Shown here: positions 46,201-56,853 of the stretch, piece after piece
Layout: every line of letters begins with the position of its first letter
Numbering within the stretch: the first letter of the stretch is position 1
The notes under the pieces: generated by a model
Database searches by the model: none
What the model saw: only the letters and a program-made list of their open reading frames with translations
Told to the model about the DNA's origin: nothing
Assembly (NCBI GenBank): GCA_965112735.1
Contig: OZ218951.1
Coordinates: 1,612,001-1,676,000 of the forward strand
Direction: 5' to 3'
From: Phaeosaccion multiseriatum
Lineage: Eukaryota; Ochrophyta, other classes
DNA: 64,000 bases
Translations under genes and position numbers: made by a program

Positions 46201-48681
46201 AGAGCGAGACTCCTCCGAGATGGCGCTCAGGAGGGCTCGGTTGGCCACGCTCGCAGCGAAGCGCACTTGGCTCCAATTGTCCTGCACATGGGAGGAGGAG
46301 GAGGGGGAGGAGGAGGAGGAGGAGGAGGAGGAGGAGGAGGAGGAGGAGGAGGAGAAAGAGAAGGAGGAGGAGGAGGAGGAGAAAGAGAAGGAGGAGGCAT
46401 TGGGGGGGGGGGAGGGAGAGGTTGGTGCGCGACGTGAGGTCCCTCCAGGCAGGCAAGCAATGCCAATGCCACACGCTTTGAAACGAAGGTATGTCAACAA
46501 AGGTGTATCAGCGAATGTGGTATGTGGGATGGAGAAAAAGGATGCAAAGGGTTCCCCTGCCCCCCCCCAAGCCCAAAACGTCCCTCTCTTGGGGCTGTAG
46601 TACGACCCGACCCGGCGTTCAACACCATCTCAACCCAACCCCCCTCACCCACCCACCCACCCACCCACCCATCTCTCATCCACCCACCCCTCAGCCACCC
46701 AACTCCACGCACGCACCTGCAGCCCACTGACAATAGCAGGCACGAAGATCTCCTCCAGTGCCGAAGCATCCGCCAGTGGAGCTACCCCCCCACCCTCCTC
46801 TCCCTCTCCCTCTGCGCGTCCCTCCAGCGGCCCTCCAACGTTAAGGATGGCGGCTATAATCTTGAAGGCGGCCTCTCGCACGTGTCTGTTGACGTGCTTG
46901 GTGGCCCCTGCTGTAACGAAGCCGCGCAGCTCCTCGGTGAGGTGTCCTCCCTCGAGGAAGGGACGTCCGATGGCGTCGACAAAGCCCTTGAGCGCCAGGA
47001 GAGACGTCTCCAGCGCCTTCCACCCTGTTTGTTTGTTTGTTTGTTTGTTTGATGGGTTGGTTGGTTAGTTGTGTGGGTTGTTTTTGTTGGTTGGTTGGGT
47101 AGTTGTTTGTTTGTTTGTTTGTTTGTTTGATGGGTTGGTTGGTTAGTTGTGTGGGTTGTTTGTTGGTTGGTTGGGTAGTTGTTTGTTTGTTTGTTTGTTT
47201 GTTTGATGGGTTGGTTGGTTAGTTGTGTGGGTTGTTTGTTGGTTGGTTGGGTAGTTGTTTGTTTGTTTGTTGTTTGTTTGATGGGTTGGTTGGTTAGTTG
47301 TGTGGGTTGTTTGTTGGTTGGTTGGGTAGTTGTTTGTTTGTTTGTTTGTTTGTTTGATGGGTTGGTTGGTTAGTTGTGTGGGTTGTTTTTGTTGGTTGGT
47401 TGGGTAGTTGTTTGTTTGTTTGTTCGTTTGTCTGTTTGTTTGTGTGTATGAGTGTTGTTCGTTTGCTTGTTGGGTTGGGTCGCAGTCGTATTTGGCGAAG
47501 AAGAGGAGTGCTTCCCACTCCGCTCCTCCCTCGACCCTCTACTTTATGCCCCCCCCCCCCCCTCCGCCTGCGCGTCCTCTCCAAATCGACCGGTTGAACG
47601 TTGAGAAGTACATCCCACTCCGCTCCTCCCTCGACCCTCTGCTTTCTGCCCCCTTCTGCCCCGCCACCGCCGAACCACTGCACCAGTGGTCTCTCTCTTT
47701 GTTTCTCTTTCCCTCCCTCTCTCCCTCTTCCTCTCCCCTCAGCCCCCCCCCCCCTCTCTCTCCCTCTCTCACCCTTCGCCCCCCCCCCCCCCCTACCCCT
47801 TCTCTCTCCCCTCCGCAACACCCTACCTGTGGTGTCGTCCACCGCAACATCTTGCGCCCCCTTGATGGCGTCTGCAATCACCTCCGTCTCTCTCTTCCAG
47901 TTACCCGCGATGCTGCCAGTGATGCGCTCCTTGAACTGCCATCCGAGTAAAGTACAGAGTGAGAGAGAGAGACAAGTATGATGAACATACACAAGTACTC
48001 AGGGGAATGGAAACGGTTCCACAACAAAATACTGACCGCTGCACAAGGTGGCGACAAGGGGGACAAGTGACACGCGAGGCGGCAAATCTCCCTTTCTCTC
48101 TCTCACACATACACACACTTACCTGATAGTACACGGCGAGCCCCCCTTTGGTGCTGTTGTCCGGCCCGCCCGCCCTCCTGTCCGCCTCCCTGGCCAGCGC
48201 CGCAAGCACGTCGACCACAAGAGTGCGCACTCGAGGCTCCGAGTGCTCCAAGTGCTCATCCGCGAGCGGGACGAGGGACTTTTCGAAAGGGGAGCTGGTT
48301 TTCATGGTGGGGCTGGAAAGGAGGCACTGGGGGGGGAAGCAAAAGGATCCTTAGCCATCATTTGTTGTGGCGTGGCCACAGGGCATCGAATCGGGGAGTT
48401 GGAATGGTCCCACTCACCTGGGCTAGCAGCAGCCCCACTGCGATGCTCTCCCACAGCTCGTCCGTCAGAAGCTTGCCCACAGTCTCTTCAACCGCCTCCG
48501 GCACCGCTTGCTGAGGCTGGCCCTCCCTGCCCCCCCCCTGCTGCTGCTGCTGCTGCTGCTGGAAGCACGCCAGGCAGCTCGCTTCGAGGAGGGTGTCTAC
48601 CAGACCGGTAAGGTGGGGATGCAAGGCGCCGTGCCGGCGCTTCAGTCCGAGCAGCGCCAGCTTTGGCGTAGAAAAATCCAT
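43048..48681 (-). CDS. HEAT/ARM-repeat protein of unknown function (694 aa)
   Basis: Twelve exons (minus): 48418-48681, 48123-48326, 47827-47935, 46717-47024, 46123-46281, 45708-45770, 45334-45459, 44735-44943, 44291-44468, 43877-44131, 43214-43378, 43048-43092; phases agree throughout. Paired-helix repeats are evident: HVREAAFKIIAAILNVG, VRFAASVANRALLSAI, HVVREAACHSIAEMAV, PVRDAACVASGRFAAAYSDE, SVREDSAVALGAVCKAYG. A motif QNDPKTHTDTQRYSCGSLAP followed by KVKKGGCSDCEVSR (Cys-x-x-Cys) is distinctive and not part of a standard HEAT unit; a metal-binding insert is possible. No importin-N domain or catalytic site seen. Role probably scaffold or adaptor. The last exon (14 residues, then TGA) is the least certain; the intron before it begins inside a (GT)n repeat. 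Confidence 0.75.
43115..43213. repeat. (CA/GT)n microsatellite at a splice donor
   Basis: Read on the minus strand, the intron after HEAT exon 11 starts GTGTGTGTG and continues as a GT repeat for about 90 bp. Confidence 0.95.
43570..43876. repeat. (CCCACCTA/CCCA)n minisatellite in intron
   Basis: Irregular CCCACC(T/C)A(C/T) units with CACACATCCACACACCATCC blocks, filling the intron between HEAT exons 10 and 11. Confidence 0.9.
44589..44729. repeat. (CTC)n tract in intron
   Basis: CTC triplets between HEAT exons 8 and 9 (minus-strand GAG), so the intron is purine-rich in the sense direction. Confidence 0.9.
46288..46405. repeat. (GGA)n tract in intron
   Basis: GGA triplets with GAAAGAGAA interruptions; on the gene's strand this is a CCT pyrimidine tract directly upstream of the exon 5 acceptor. 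Confidence 0.9.
47025..47440. repeat. 76-bp minisatellite, about five copies
   Basis: GATGGGTTGGTTGGTTAG recurs at about 47051, 47129, 47205, 47280 and 47356 (spacing 75-78 bp), separated by (GTTT)n runs of varying length. It abuts the acceptor of HEAT exon 4. Confidence 0.92.
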
Positions 48682-49557
48682 CTCGATCCGAATAATATAT
48701 CAAGCAAATGGATCTCTGGGTTGGGTGAGATTAGTGGCGCAGAGCCCTCCTCTACTTAGCTGCTGCCTAAAATCCTTGTCTTCACCTGTCTTTCTCAGCC
48801 CTCTCCCCTTTATTACAATGTATCAGCTGTTTATTTTTCACCCTGAAGCCTTTAACAACCCAGACCAAGTTTTATCAATTTCCCGAGGGGCGAGAATTTT
48901 CCAAGGGTGGGGCCTCTGACCAAAATTGACCTTCTGCCTCTTCTGACAGTGGAGAGCGACCCTGCCTCTCGTATAGACGCTCTCCTCCCTCTCATCTGCG
49001 GCAGCAGTCCCTCGTGCTTCGGCCGTCGGAGGACGTCTTCCGCTTGGGGCGAGAAGGGGTGAGTGAGGGACATGTTTGAGGTCAGCGTGAGGAGCAGGCA
49101 CGTGTAGGGGGGGGATGAAAAGGGAACATTGTCTCCAACTTGGGTGCAGGGATTCGGCTCAGACTTCGGGTGACAGGAAGGCCTCTCTGTGTCCCTATGC
49201 TTGCGCTGCAGCAGTATGGAGGAATGGTCCTTGGCCGCGTGTTATTGTTCCGCCTCATAAGTCTGGGGTAACTTACAGAGGTGATAGGCTGGCAAGAGGG
49301 TAGTAGTAGTAGTTGTATGTTGTTCTTAACCATGGGGATTGGGCGAAAATGCCGCGAGCTCGTCCTTCTACTCGTCGGCCTCGTGCACTCCCATCCTGTG
49401 AGCCGTACTGCACTCCCATCCTGTGAGGCGTACTGACCCCTATCATCTTCCGTCCCTTTCTTGTCCTGCAGAAGACACACACAGATCAAGGAGGCACTCA
49501 CTCGCTAGAGGCCCTCCTCAGTGGGCGGCGACCGTCGAAGGGCAAAGCGAGCCAAAC
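48682..49557. promoter_or_regulatory. Divergent intergenic region, 876 bp
   Basis: Between the HEAT-protein and Lys-rich-protein start codons. A short duplicated phrase (GCACTCCCATCCTGTGAG) occurs at 49384 and 49410. No other gene seen. Confidence 0.35.
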
Positions 49558-51510
49558 ATGGCGGAGGTGGTTAAGGGTCTCGTGGACGGTGCCGTGGGAT
49601 CTGTGGAGAAGGTGCGTGCCTCCGTGCAAGAGACGCCTTCTGAGCCTTCCTCACAGAGTATATGTTGATGCTGCGAAGGAAAGGACTGGGGGCACGTGGC
49701 AGAGCTGTACTACCGGGGTGGTGTGGCACTACTGGAGGGGTTGGGACAGTGACAGCCCTCTCGTCGGAAAGGAGTGAAGGTTGTGAAGTCTTGTGTTCCT
49801 TCCTGACAGGATGGGCGGAAGCAGAAAGGCATCCCACGCGCTCACTCACCCTCCTGCTCAACCCCCTTCTCCCCCCCACCTGCTCCACAGTTGGCAGACT
49901 ATGTGAGTGAGATGGAGCTCCCACCCTCCGTGAGCTCGTACGCAGGGGCGGGTGCGGCAGCTGTGAAGGAGCAGATGGCGGTAGTGAGGGACCAAGACCC
50001 CGTCATGGTCGGGGTGGCAGTGGCGGGGCTTGCGGTGGTGGCGACGGTGTCCTGCATGGCCTGCTGTGGGCGCAAAGCGTGTCGAGAAGGGGCAGAAAGA
50101 GGGAAAGGAAGCAGCGGGAGGGGGCTGGGAGGAGGAGGGGTAGCGAAGGGGGGTTCGGCAGCAGGAGCAAGCGGGGCTGGAGCGTCGACCGGCAAGAAGC
50201 GAAGCAAAAAGAACAAGGGGAGCAAGAAGAGTAACCCCACCTCGGAAGGGGTTGGACAAGGAGGGCAAGGAGCAAGTACTACTGGCGCTGCGGTTGTGGC
50301 TCAGAATGGGAGTCCAGCTGCTGTTCCCGCTACTCCTGCTGCTGCTGCTCCGGCTGCTGCTCCTGCTGCTGCTGCTGCTGTGACTGGAAAGTCAGCGAAA
50401 CAGGCCAAGAAGAAGAAGAAGAATGGAGCAGCAGCAGAGAGAGCGGTGGTGGCGGCAGGAGACAGCGGGGGAACGGAGCAGCAGGCGCTAGAGGAGCAGT
50501 ATATCATTGCAGAGGCAGCAGCAATCGAAGAGGCAGGTGCCTTCACAGAGGTCAAGAGGAAGAAGAAAAAGAAGAAGGCAGGAGGGGGGGGAGGTGGCAG
50601 CGGTGGGGAGGGCGAAGAGACTGCGGCTCCGTACTCGAGTCCTACAATGGACGATGCTATCAAGGCGAAGCAAAAGGACGGGATTTCTCCTGTACCTGCT
50701 GCTCAGGCCAGCCAAGGGGAAGAGCAGGCACAGCAGAGCGGAGGAGAAGGAGGAGGGGGAGGAGGAGGAGGAGGAGGAGGAGGAGGAGGAGGAGGGGGAG
50801 GGGAGGAGGAGGAGGAGGAGGAGGCGGAGACGCCCCCTTCACCAGCAGAAGTTGAAGCAGCTTCTCCCACACCAGTGCCAGTGCCCAGCGACTCTGCTGC
50901 CACTACAACATCCACCTCCACTACTTCTACCTCTGCCAGTGGTGGCAAGAAGGCGAAGGGCAGTAAGTCCAAAAGGAAGGGCTCAGCCGCAGCTGTGGAG
51001 GCTGCTGCCCTCCGCGCCTCCACGCCACCCCCTGCGGCGGCTCTGTATAGTTCGGGCATGACCGAGGATGAGGAGATTGCGGCGGCTGTGGCTGCGGTGG
51101 AGAGAGCGGCCGCGCCGGAGTGGGAGGTGAGGGGCTTGACCTGCGTATTTATCAAGAGGGGAGGGGAAGGGAGGTGTGAAAGTGGATCGTATTATTTATC
51201 TGCGTGTTTTGTTTTTATCCTCTCCATTCGCTGCCTGTTACAGACCGTCACGTACAAGAAGCCGCGGAAGGAGAAGAAGCCCAAAGAAGAGGAGGTGGCG
51301 GAGGCGGAGGGGGAGGGGGAGGGGGAGGCGAGTACCGACTTGAATGGGAGTGCAGCAGTGGAGCCGGAACAGGCCCCACCAGCGTCACCAGTAGCACCAG
51401 CAGCACCGGCAGCACCGGCAGCACCGGCAGCACCGGCAGCACCGGCAGCACCGGCAGCAACGGAGGAAGCTACCGGTGAGATTGAGAATGGCGCTCCTAC
51501 GGGATGGTAG
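49558..51510 (+). CDS. Lys/Ala-rich single-span membrane protein (518 aa)
   Basis: Exons 49558-49611, 49891-51126, 51244-51510, all phase 0. A short N-terminal part (MAEVVKGLVDGAVGSVEK) precedes one transmembrane segment near residues 57-78 (VMVGVAVAGLAVVATVSCMA) followed by Cys-Cys-Gly-Arg-Lys. The rest is low complexity: basic clusters (GKKRSKKNKGSKKSN, VKRKKKKKKAGG), Ala/Pro runs, a Gly then Glu run (50753-50825), TVTYKKPRKEKKPKEEE and seven Pro-Ala-Ala repeats. Architecture (one N-terminal anchor, long basic cytosolic tail) resembles ER ribosome-receptor or metadherin-type proteins, but there is no sequence signature to prove this. Intron 2 is 117 bp, stop-free and in frame, so retention would yield a longer isoform. 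Confidence 0.65.
51397..51460 (+). repeat. 9-bp coding repeat GCACCGGCA x7
   Basis: Encodes a Pro-Ala-Ala tripeptide array in the C terminus of the Lys-rich protein. Confidence 0.95.
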
Positions 51511-52500
51511 TGGATGGTATAGTGTGGAGGAGAGCTTGTAGGCCCAGACACGGGGCTTTTGGGGAGGGGGAGGGGGATGGAAGGACAGGGTGTGGAAGGA
51601 GACCGTCCCACGCTGTGTTGGAGATTGAAGGGAGAGAAACGTCATTTTTACGGCAATTGTTTACGTATGGAGAAGGGGGAGGAGGAGGAGGAGGAGGAGG
51701 AGGAGGAGGAGGAATGGAGAGGGGTTACTCTGAAGGGGAGCAGGCGCCTATTGAATCAGGCGCCCCGGCGGTGGATACATGGATGGCGCGTGGGAGTGGG
51801 GTGGGGGGTTGGGGGTTGGACGAGCAGCACGGAGCAAAGATTTGTGCTATTTATTTAGACGGTATATTATGGGAGGAGGAAAGAGGAAATGGAGGGACGG
51901 GCAAAGACAACAGACAACGTTGTGGATGGTTGGGCCAGATTTGTGGTTTGATTTGATTTGCTTTGCCTGCCCAATGGCTCATGCCTCACGGGTGTAATTT
52001 TGAAAGAATCTGACACCGTATTATTATTGTTTTAAATTGTATTCGAACCTTGGCTGTGTACACATCACCCCCTCTTTTTTTCAACCCTCACTCTTTCCTA
52101 ATCCACTCGGGCGCAGGGGCGAGGCTTTGATGATTCCCTGGAGGGTTGCCCTCGCGCCCACCCTTGAATTAACCTACACTTTCAGGCTCAGCAGTAGCCT
52201 CAACCTACTGCCTCCACACCACCTAACCCCCGCCGAGCCCGGGGAACTTGGCTGGTCAGGCCGTAATTCAGCACCAAACACACTTTAATTTGAGTTTTAG
52301 TTTGTATCTCAATCCTCCCCTCCCCTCCCAACTTATTGCTCAAGCAGCTGCAGACGGCAGACGAGACGCAGGGGAGGGGCGGGGACGGAAGGACAGAGGT
52401 AAAGGGGAGGAGATGTAGAGCAGAGCACTATGTCCCTTTGAGCAGGCGACAAGGAGAGGAACGGGAAGATTCCGTTGGTTCCTCAAGCCTCCTCGCGAGC
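51511..52500. other. Intergenic region, no gene
   Basis: Contains a GGA tract (51679-51714) and unremarkable sequence. The frame around 52336-52500 is open upstream of the EXS gene start but has no earlier in-frame ATG, so it is treated as 5' leader. Confidence 0.4.
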
Positions 52501-54941
52501 ATGGCAAGTGCCTCATTCAACAAAGCGGACCTGGAGGAGCTGTACCTAACGACCACCAGGGGGCCCATCGTCTTGTCCATCTTCCTCTGCCTCGGGGGTA
52601 TTGTCACCTGTTTGCTGCACCGCTTTAAGATCGACTACAAATCCGTGCTGGCACAGCCAAAGCTCAGTAAGTTGCTGTGGGTGACGAGGGGGTGAACTTT
52701 CACTTCACACTGATGCGATGAGCAGCAGGGGCGCTCTCTCTCTCTGGCTCTCTCCCCCCCTGCATCCCTTTCTCCCTCTCCCCTCGTCTTCTTGCGCTGC
52801 TCGTCACCCTTTTTGTTGCCTTAGTTTTCCTCCCTGCCCCGCTTCTCCTCGTGTTTTCTCGCCCTCCCCCCCGCGCTCTAAGAGCACAAGCCAGTGGGGA
52901 GCCCACAGCAGCTGCTATGGCTCGGATTGATAGGGCTTTCCGCTGTCCTGTCTGTTATTTACTTGGGCAGAAGCTTTCAAAGGGCCCCCAACGTGTCTAT
53001 GGGAGCTTTTTACCTGGCCTTGGGGTTGGTAGTGCTCCTGGTACCGGCGAGGACGGGCTGTAGAGCAAACTTGGCCTTCCTGGGAGAGGTGAGTGAAGGA
53101 GGGAGGGAGGGGAAGTGTCTGGGTCAGGGAGAGAAATTGGGTCAGCCCGTCCATTCGATGATGTTCTCTCTCCTAGGCCGTTGACCACCTCCCTCCCTCC
53201 CACAGATGATATGCCTCATCATCCGGCCCGGCACTGACATTCACTTTGCGGAAGTCTTTCTAGCGGACGCATTTACCAGCTTATCCAAGGTAACAGTGTC
53301 TCTATTTTCTTTCTCTCGTGAGAGCTCGTAAGCCCTCCCCCCTCTCTGCTTTTTTTACCTTGCCGGCACCCTGACTGCCTGTCGACTGGCCTCCCCCCCC
53401 CCCCTGCTCTCCTGTTATCCTCCTTTCACGCTCCTCCTCTGCTCCATCAGGTGTTGTCTGACGCGGGCATTACCGTGCTCATTCTCTTGGCGTCGTGGAC
53501 GGGTCACAGAGGTGTGCCTCGCCCTCTCAAGGTCAGACTTGCCCCTCCTTTTGCTCTCCGCGGAGTGAATGCCCTTTTCTTTTGCACCGCGGAAGTTTGG
53601 GTGGGCGCCCCTCTCCAAGACACGCACGCACACGCATTCACGCGCACGTGTGATGTAGTGCTCCACTACACCGCCTTTCCCACTCTCTGCGTTGCGCAAG
53701 TCGCTCACCCATCCATCAACCCACCCACCGGGTTTATTCTCCACCCACTCACCTGCCCTCTTGTATGACCAACTCTCACACCTTGTCTCGTAACTTGTCT
53801 TGCTCTTTGCTCTCTGCTATCATCACCATGTGCAGGTGCTCTTGGCGGCCTTTCTATCGTGGGTGCCGTATTGGCTGCGCCTCCGCCAGTGCAAGACACA
53901 GTTCAAGTACGAAGTGGAGTTCCGCAGGCGGCGCCTACACCTCCTCAACATCGGTGAGCGGAAACCCTTACCATGAAGATTGATTGATTGGTTGATCACG
54001 GAACGCATCTCCAGGGGGGGGCGTATTGCTCTCTCTCTCTCTCTCTCATTGTCGACGACTGAGCCGAAAGGCAAGACATACCATGCGCTTACGCCTCCCT
54101 GCGGCTCTTCCCCCCTCTTTTCCTCCCCACCCCCCCCCAACCCTCCCTTGACCTAGCAGGAAAGTACTGTAGCGCCCTTCCCGTGGTGACGCTGTCTGCT
54201 CTCGAGGCGCTCGAGCCGCCCTACTCTGCCTCTCGCCGCCTTTTCGGCCGCCTCGTGGCTGTGGCCGCCATTGTCAACACACTCTACTGCTTCGTGTGGG
54301 ACGTGTCTATGGACTGGGGCCTTGTGAAGAGGGGCGGTGGCTTTGGTGGTGGGATGGCAGCGAATGGTGGTGGCGGTCGTCCTCCTGGCACGGAGGCCCA
54401 CAGCAACGGTGGTGCGGGTGCGTCGAATGGCTGCTCAGATTCCTCAGGACGCGGCGGGAATGGCGCTTGTGGTGGTGGCGCGGGTGGCAGTGGTGGTGGT
54501 GACGGTGGGAAAAAGAAACGCTGGTGCCGCCTTTTGGCTTCCACCCCAAGGAGAGCAATAGCAATACTCCGGCGTGAGACGCATGCGTCCATGAGCCTTC
54601 GCAAGACCATGCTCCTCCCGCGGCGCTTCTATGGCTGCGCGATTTCAGCGGACTTGCTCCTGCGCTGCATGTGGATCATGAAGTATGCAGTACGGAGTTT
54701 GGCCTTTACGGACGCGGTGTTGATACTGGAAACCGTGGAGGTGTGTCGACGGAGCATGTGGAGTCTCTTCCGAATCGAGTGGGAGGTGATCCAGACCCAA
54801 GGGCAGCGAGGAGGCGGGGTCAGGAATGGGGCTGGTGGATGCGTGGGTGGGGGTGCGTATGGTGGTGACGACAGCAGGCGGCTGCTGCTCCAAGACGATC
54901 GCATGGAGAGGAGCGACTGTCTCAACCTTATGACGGTGTGA
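52501..54941 (+). CDS. EXS-domain membrane protein (ERD1/XPR1 C-terminal type), 478 aa
   Basis: Exons 52501-52666, 52883-53088, 53206-53289, 53451-53531, 53836-53953, 54160-54941; phases agree. Spans include GPIVLSIFLCLGGIVTCLL, LLWLGLIGLSAVLSVIYLG and GAFYLALGLVVLLVPA. EXS hallmarks follow in order: FAEVFLADAFTSLSKVLSDA, PYWLRLRQCKTQFKYEVEFR with HLLNIGKYCSA, NTLYCFVWDVSMDWGLV, then RRFYGCAISADLLLRCMWIM and ETVEVCRRSMWSLFRIEWEV. No SPX domain precedes it, as in yeast ERD1, which works in Golgi retention and phosphate recycling; XPR1/PHO1 relatives export phosphate. A Gly/Asn/Ser-rich insert (about 54325-54515) sits between the W-D-x-x-x-D-W motif and the next span, longer than usual. Function assigned by family only. 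Confidence 0.88.
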
Positions 54942-55576
54942 GGGGGGGGGGGGGGATTTATTTAGTTGCTCTTCTCCTTAGAGAGACCACCTTTGAGCGT
55001 GGACTCTTTGAGAGAGGGAGGAAGGCCCTGTCTCTGTTTTTGGGCTCTCCTTGGAGGGACTCGAGAAGAGGTGGCTTGTTGAGAGAGGGAGGAAGCAATG
55101 CCCTCTCTCTTTGTGAGTGCTTTACACACACATGACATGGCCACCGCTGCAGACACTGCGGATGCTGCTGTTGCCGCCGCTCACTCCGGCATGTGGATAC
55201 TATTTTGGCAAGTTGCAAGGCACGCACGCCATTGTCTAGTTTTGCTTGGTGTCAGGACGGTGGGCGCGACCCGTCGAGGGCTGTGGCTCGGTACTCGCCG
55301 CAGCGCTACTGGTATAGTCGGGGGAGGGGGGCGCTAGCTGTGTCTCCCTGCAGCCAGTACGCGAACCAACAGCAGCATCTGGCTATATATACATGTACAC
55401 ACGCATGTGGGTTGGGTGCAGGCTAGTGATACCGCAGCAGCGGGAGGCAAGAACGAAGGAGCGGGAATTGAAAACATGCCACGGCGGCGCGCACACACTC
55501 ATACGCCACATGAGCGGCGCGCAAGGGCCACAACCCGCCGTCGTACTCGCGAATCGCCAAGAGGCGTTTTGCGAGG
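54942..55576. other. No confident gene; possible upstream exon
   Basis: Two copies of a GAGAGAGGGAGGAAG phrase at about 55011 and 55081. An ATG at 55137 opens MATAADTADAAVAAAHSGMW, which could be an N-terminal exon of the next gene but cannot be joined with certainty. Confidence 0.3.
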
Positions 55577-55863
55577 ATGGAGCACCCTTCCATGCAGTTT
55601 CGCGTGGTGGACCTGAGCGACAAGGAGGCCCAAGACAGCGAGCTTGCCTTGGGCTTGACCTTCCCGACTGCCACAGAGGATGTGTGGGTACGCGACGGAC
55701 AGTGCTGGGCTCCTCAGCTTGTACATCAGCCCCTACAGCTTCCCTTCTCACTTGATTTGCCAACACGCGTACGTACACCACCAAGAGGCTACGGAACGGA
55801 GGGGACATTTTGTGCAAATGGGGAGGACACAGATCGACCGACCGACGACGAAGGGCAATCGGC

Positions 55864-55898
<35 letters not shown>

Positions 55899-56277
55899 GG
55901 CGCATCGACAGTACTGCAAGTGAAGACGGAATACGGAATAGTGGTTGTCTTGCAGGCGAGCTCCCCCTCCGTCCCCGTCCATCGAATATATCGCGAATCG
56001 CGGAGGGGGGAAAGGTCCGGATGAGGTGTTTGGTGAGTCAGCACACCACCACGACGAACCGGAGACCCGATGTGTGTGTGTGTGTGTGTGCGTGCGCATG
56101 CGCAAGCCCAAGGCGCTAGGCCAGTGCTTGATGTGTGGGCACGGCCCAGGGACGGAGGCGATGGGGCGAGGTGCGAATTGGGTCGCTCGGCATGCCGCTC
56201 TGTCTGCTGCAGGAGAGGAAGGGCGCGCAACAATGCGCACTATGCAAGTCCTGGCAGCAGGACTGGTGACTGTGTAA
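55577..56277 (+). CDS. Weakly supported small gene (about 115 aa), unknown
   Basis: Model: 55577-55768, 55942-56032, 56213-56277, with a GTACGT donor, TAG acceptor, GTGAGT donor and CTGCAG acceptor, ending in TAA. First exon MEHPSMQFRVVDLSDKEAQD continuing SELALGLTFPTATEDVW looks coding. The middle exon gives SIEYIANRGGGKGPDEVFG. The first intron holds an (ACAG)n run (55864-55898). Acceptor choice for exon 2 is ambiguous (a CAG at 55953-55955 is stronger but shifts frame), and exons may be missing upstream. No family recognised. Confidence 0.35.
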
Positions 56278-56853
56278 CTGGTTGACTGGTTGACTGGTCG
56301 TGCTAGGTGTCTCGCGTGCGGCAGTGAGGGAGGAAGGCTCCACTTGCTCCTTCGTAACGAATATTCATATTCATGTCACGGGGGTGCACCAAAACCGCCT
56401 CTTGCTTCTCTCGTTTTCCTCCTCATGCTTGTGTGTGTGATGCTGGTACTCCCCAGCAGCAGGCGTGCCCGAGTCGCTTCAAAGAGCTGAGCTGGAGTGC
56501 TGGCAAGCAAGGGAGAAAGGCCACAGCAAGACGTTTTCTCTTTTGTATATTCCCTTGAGGCTGAGACTAGCTGGCTGGTGTCGCAGAGGGAGCAGTGGGA
56601 TGGAGGAGGAGTGCTGGAGAATAGGTAGAGAAGAGATCAGCGGCCTAGGGAGAGGGGAGAGGAGCGGTGGTCATGGAGGGATAGAGCCAAGGTTCAGCAA
56701 ACACGAAAAAGCAAGACAAAAGCCCCAAGCCAACAGAGGCTTTATTTTTCAATTTGAAACTTGCTGCTTGTGTGTGACGGAATACAAAACACTCCTGTAC
56801 CCTTTTGTATCGTGAGATTATACATCCTTCCCCTTCCTGCTGTCCCTCTCCCT
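56278..56853. other. Convergent intergenic region, no gene
   Basis: Open plus-strand frames near 56465-56815 lack recognisable protein character. Probably 3' flanks of the small gene and ARP3. Confidence 0.4.

Noticed and set aside
55956-56024. Alternative last exon of the 55577 gene after the CAG at 55953-55955
   Set aside because: Gives a shorter protein with a basic tail and leaves a good GTGAGT/CTGCAG exon pair unused; kept only as an alternative.
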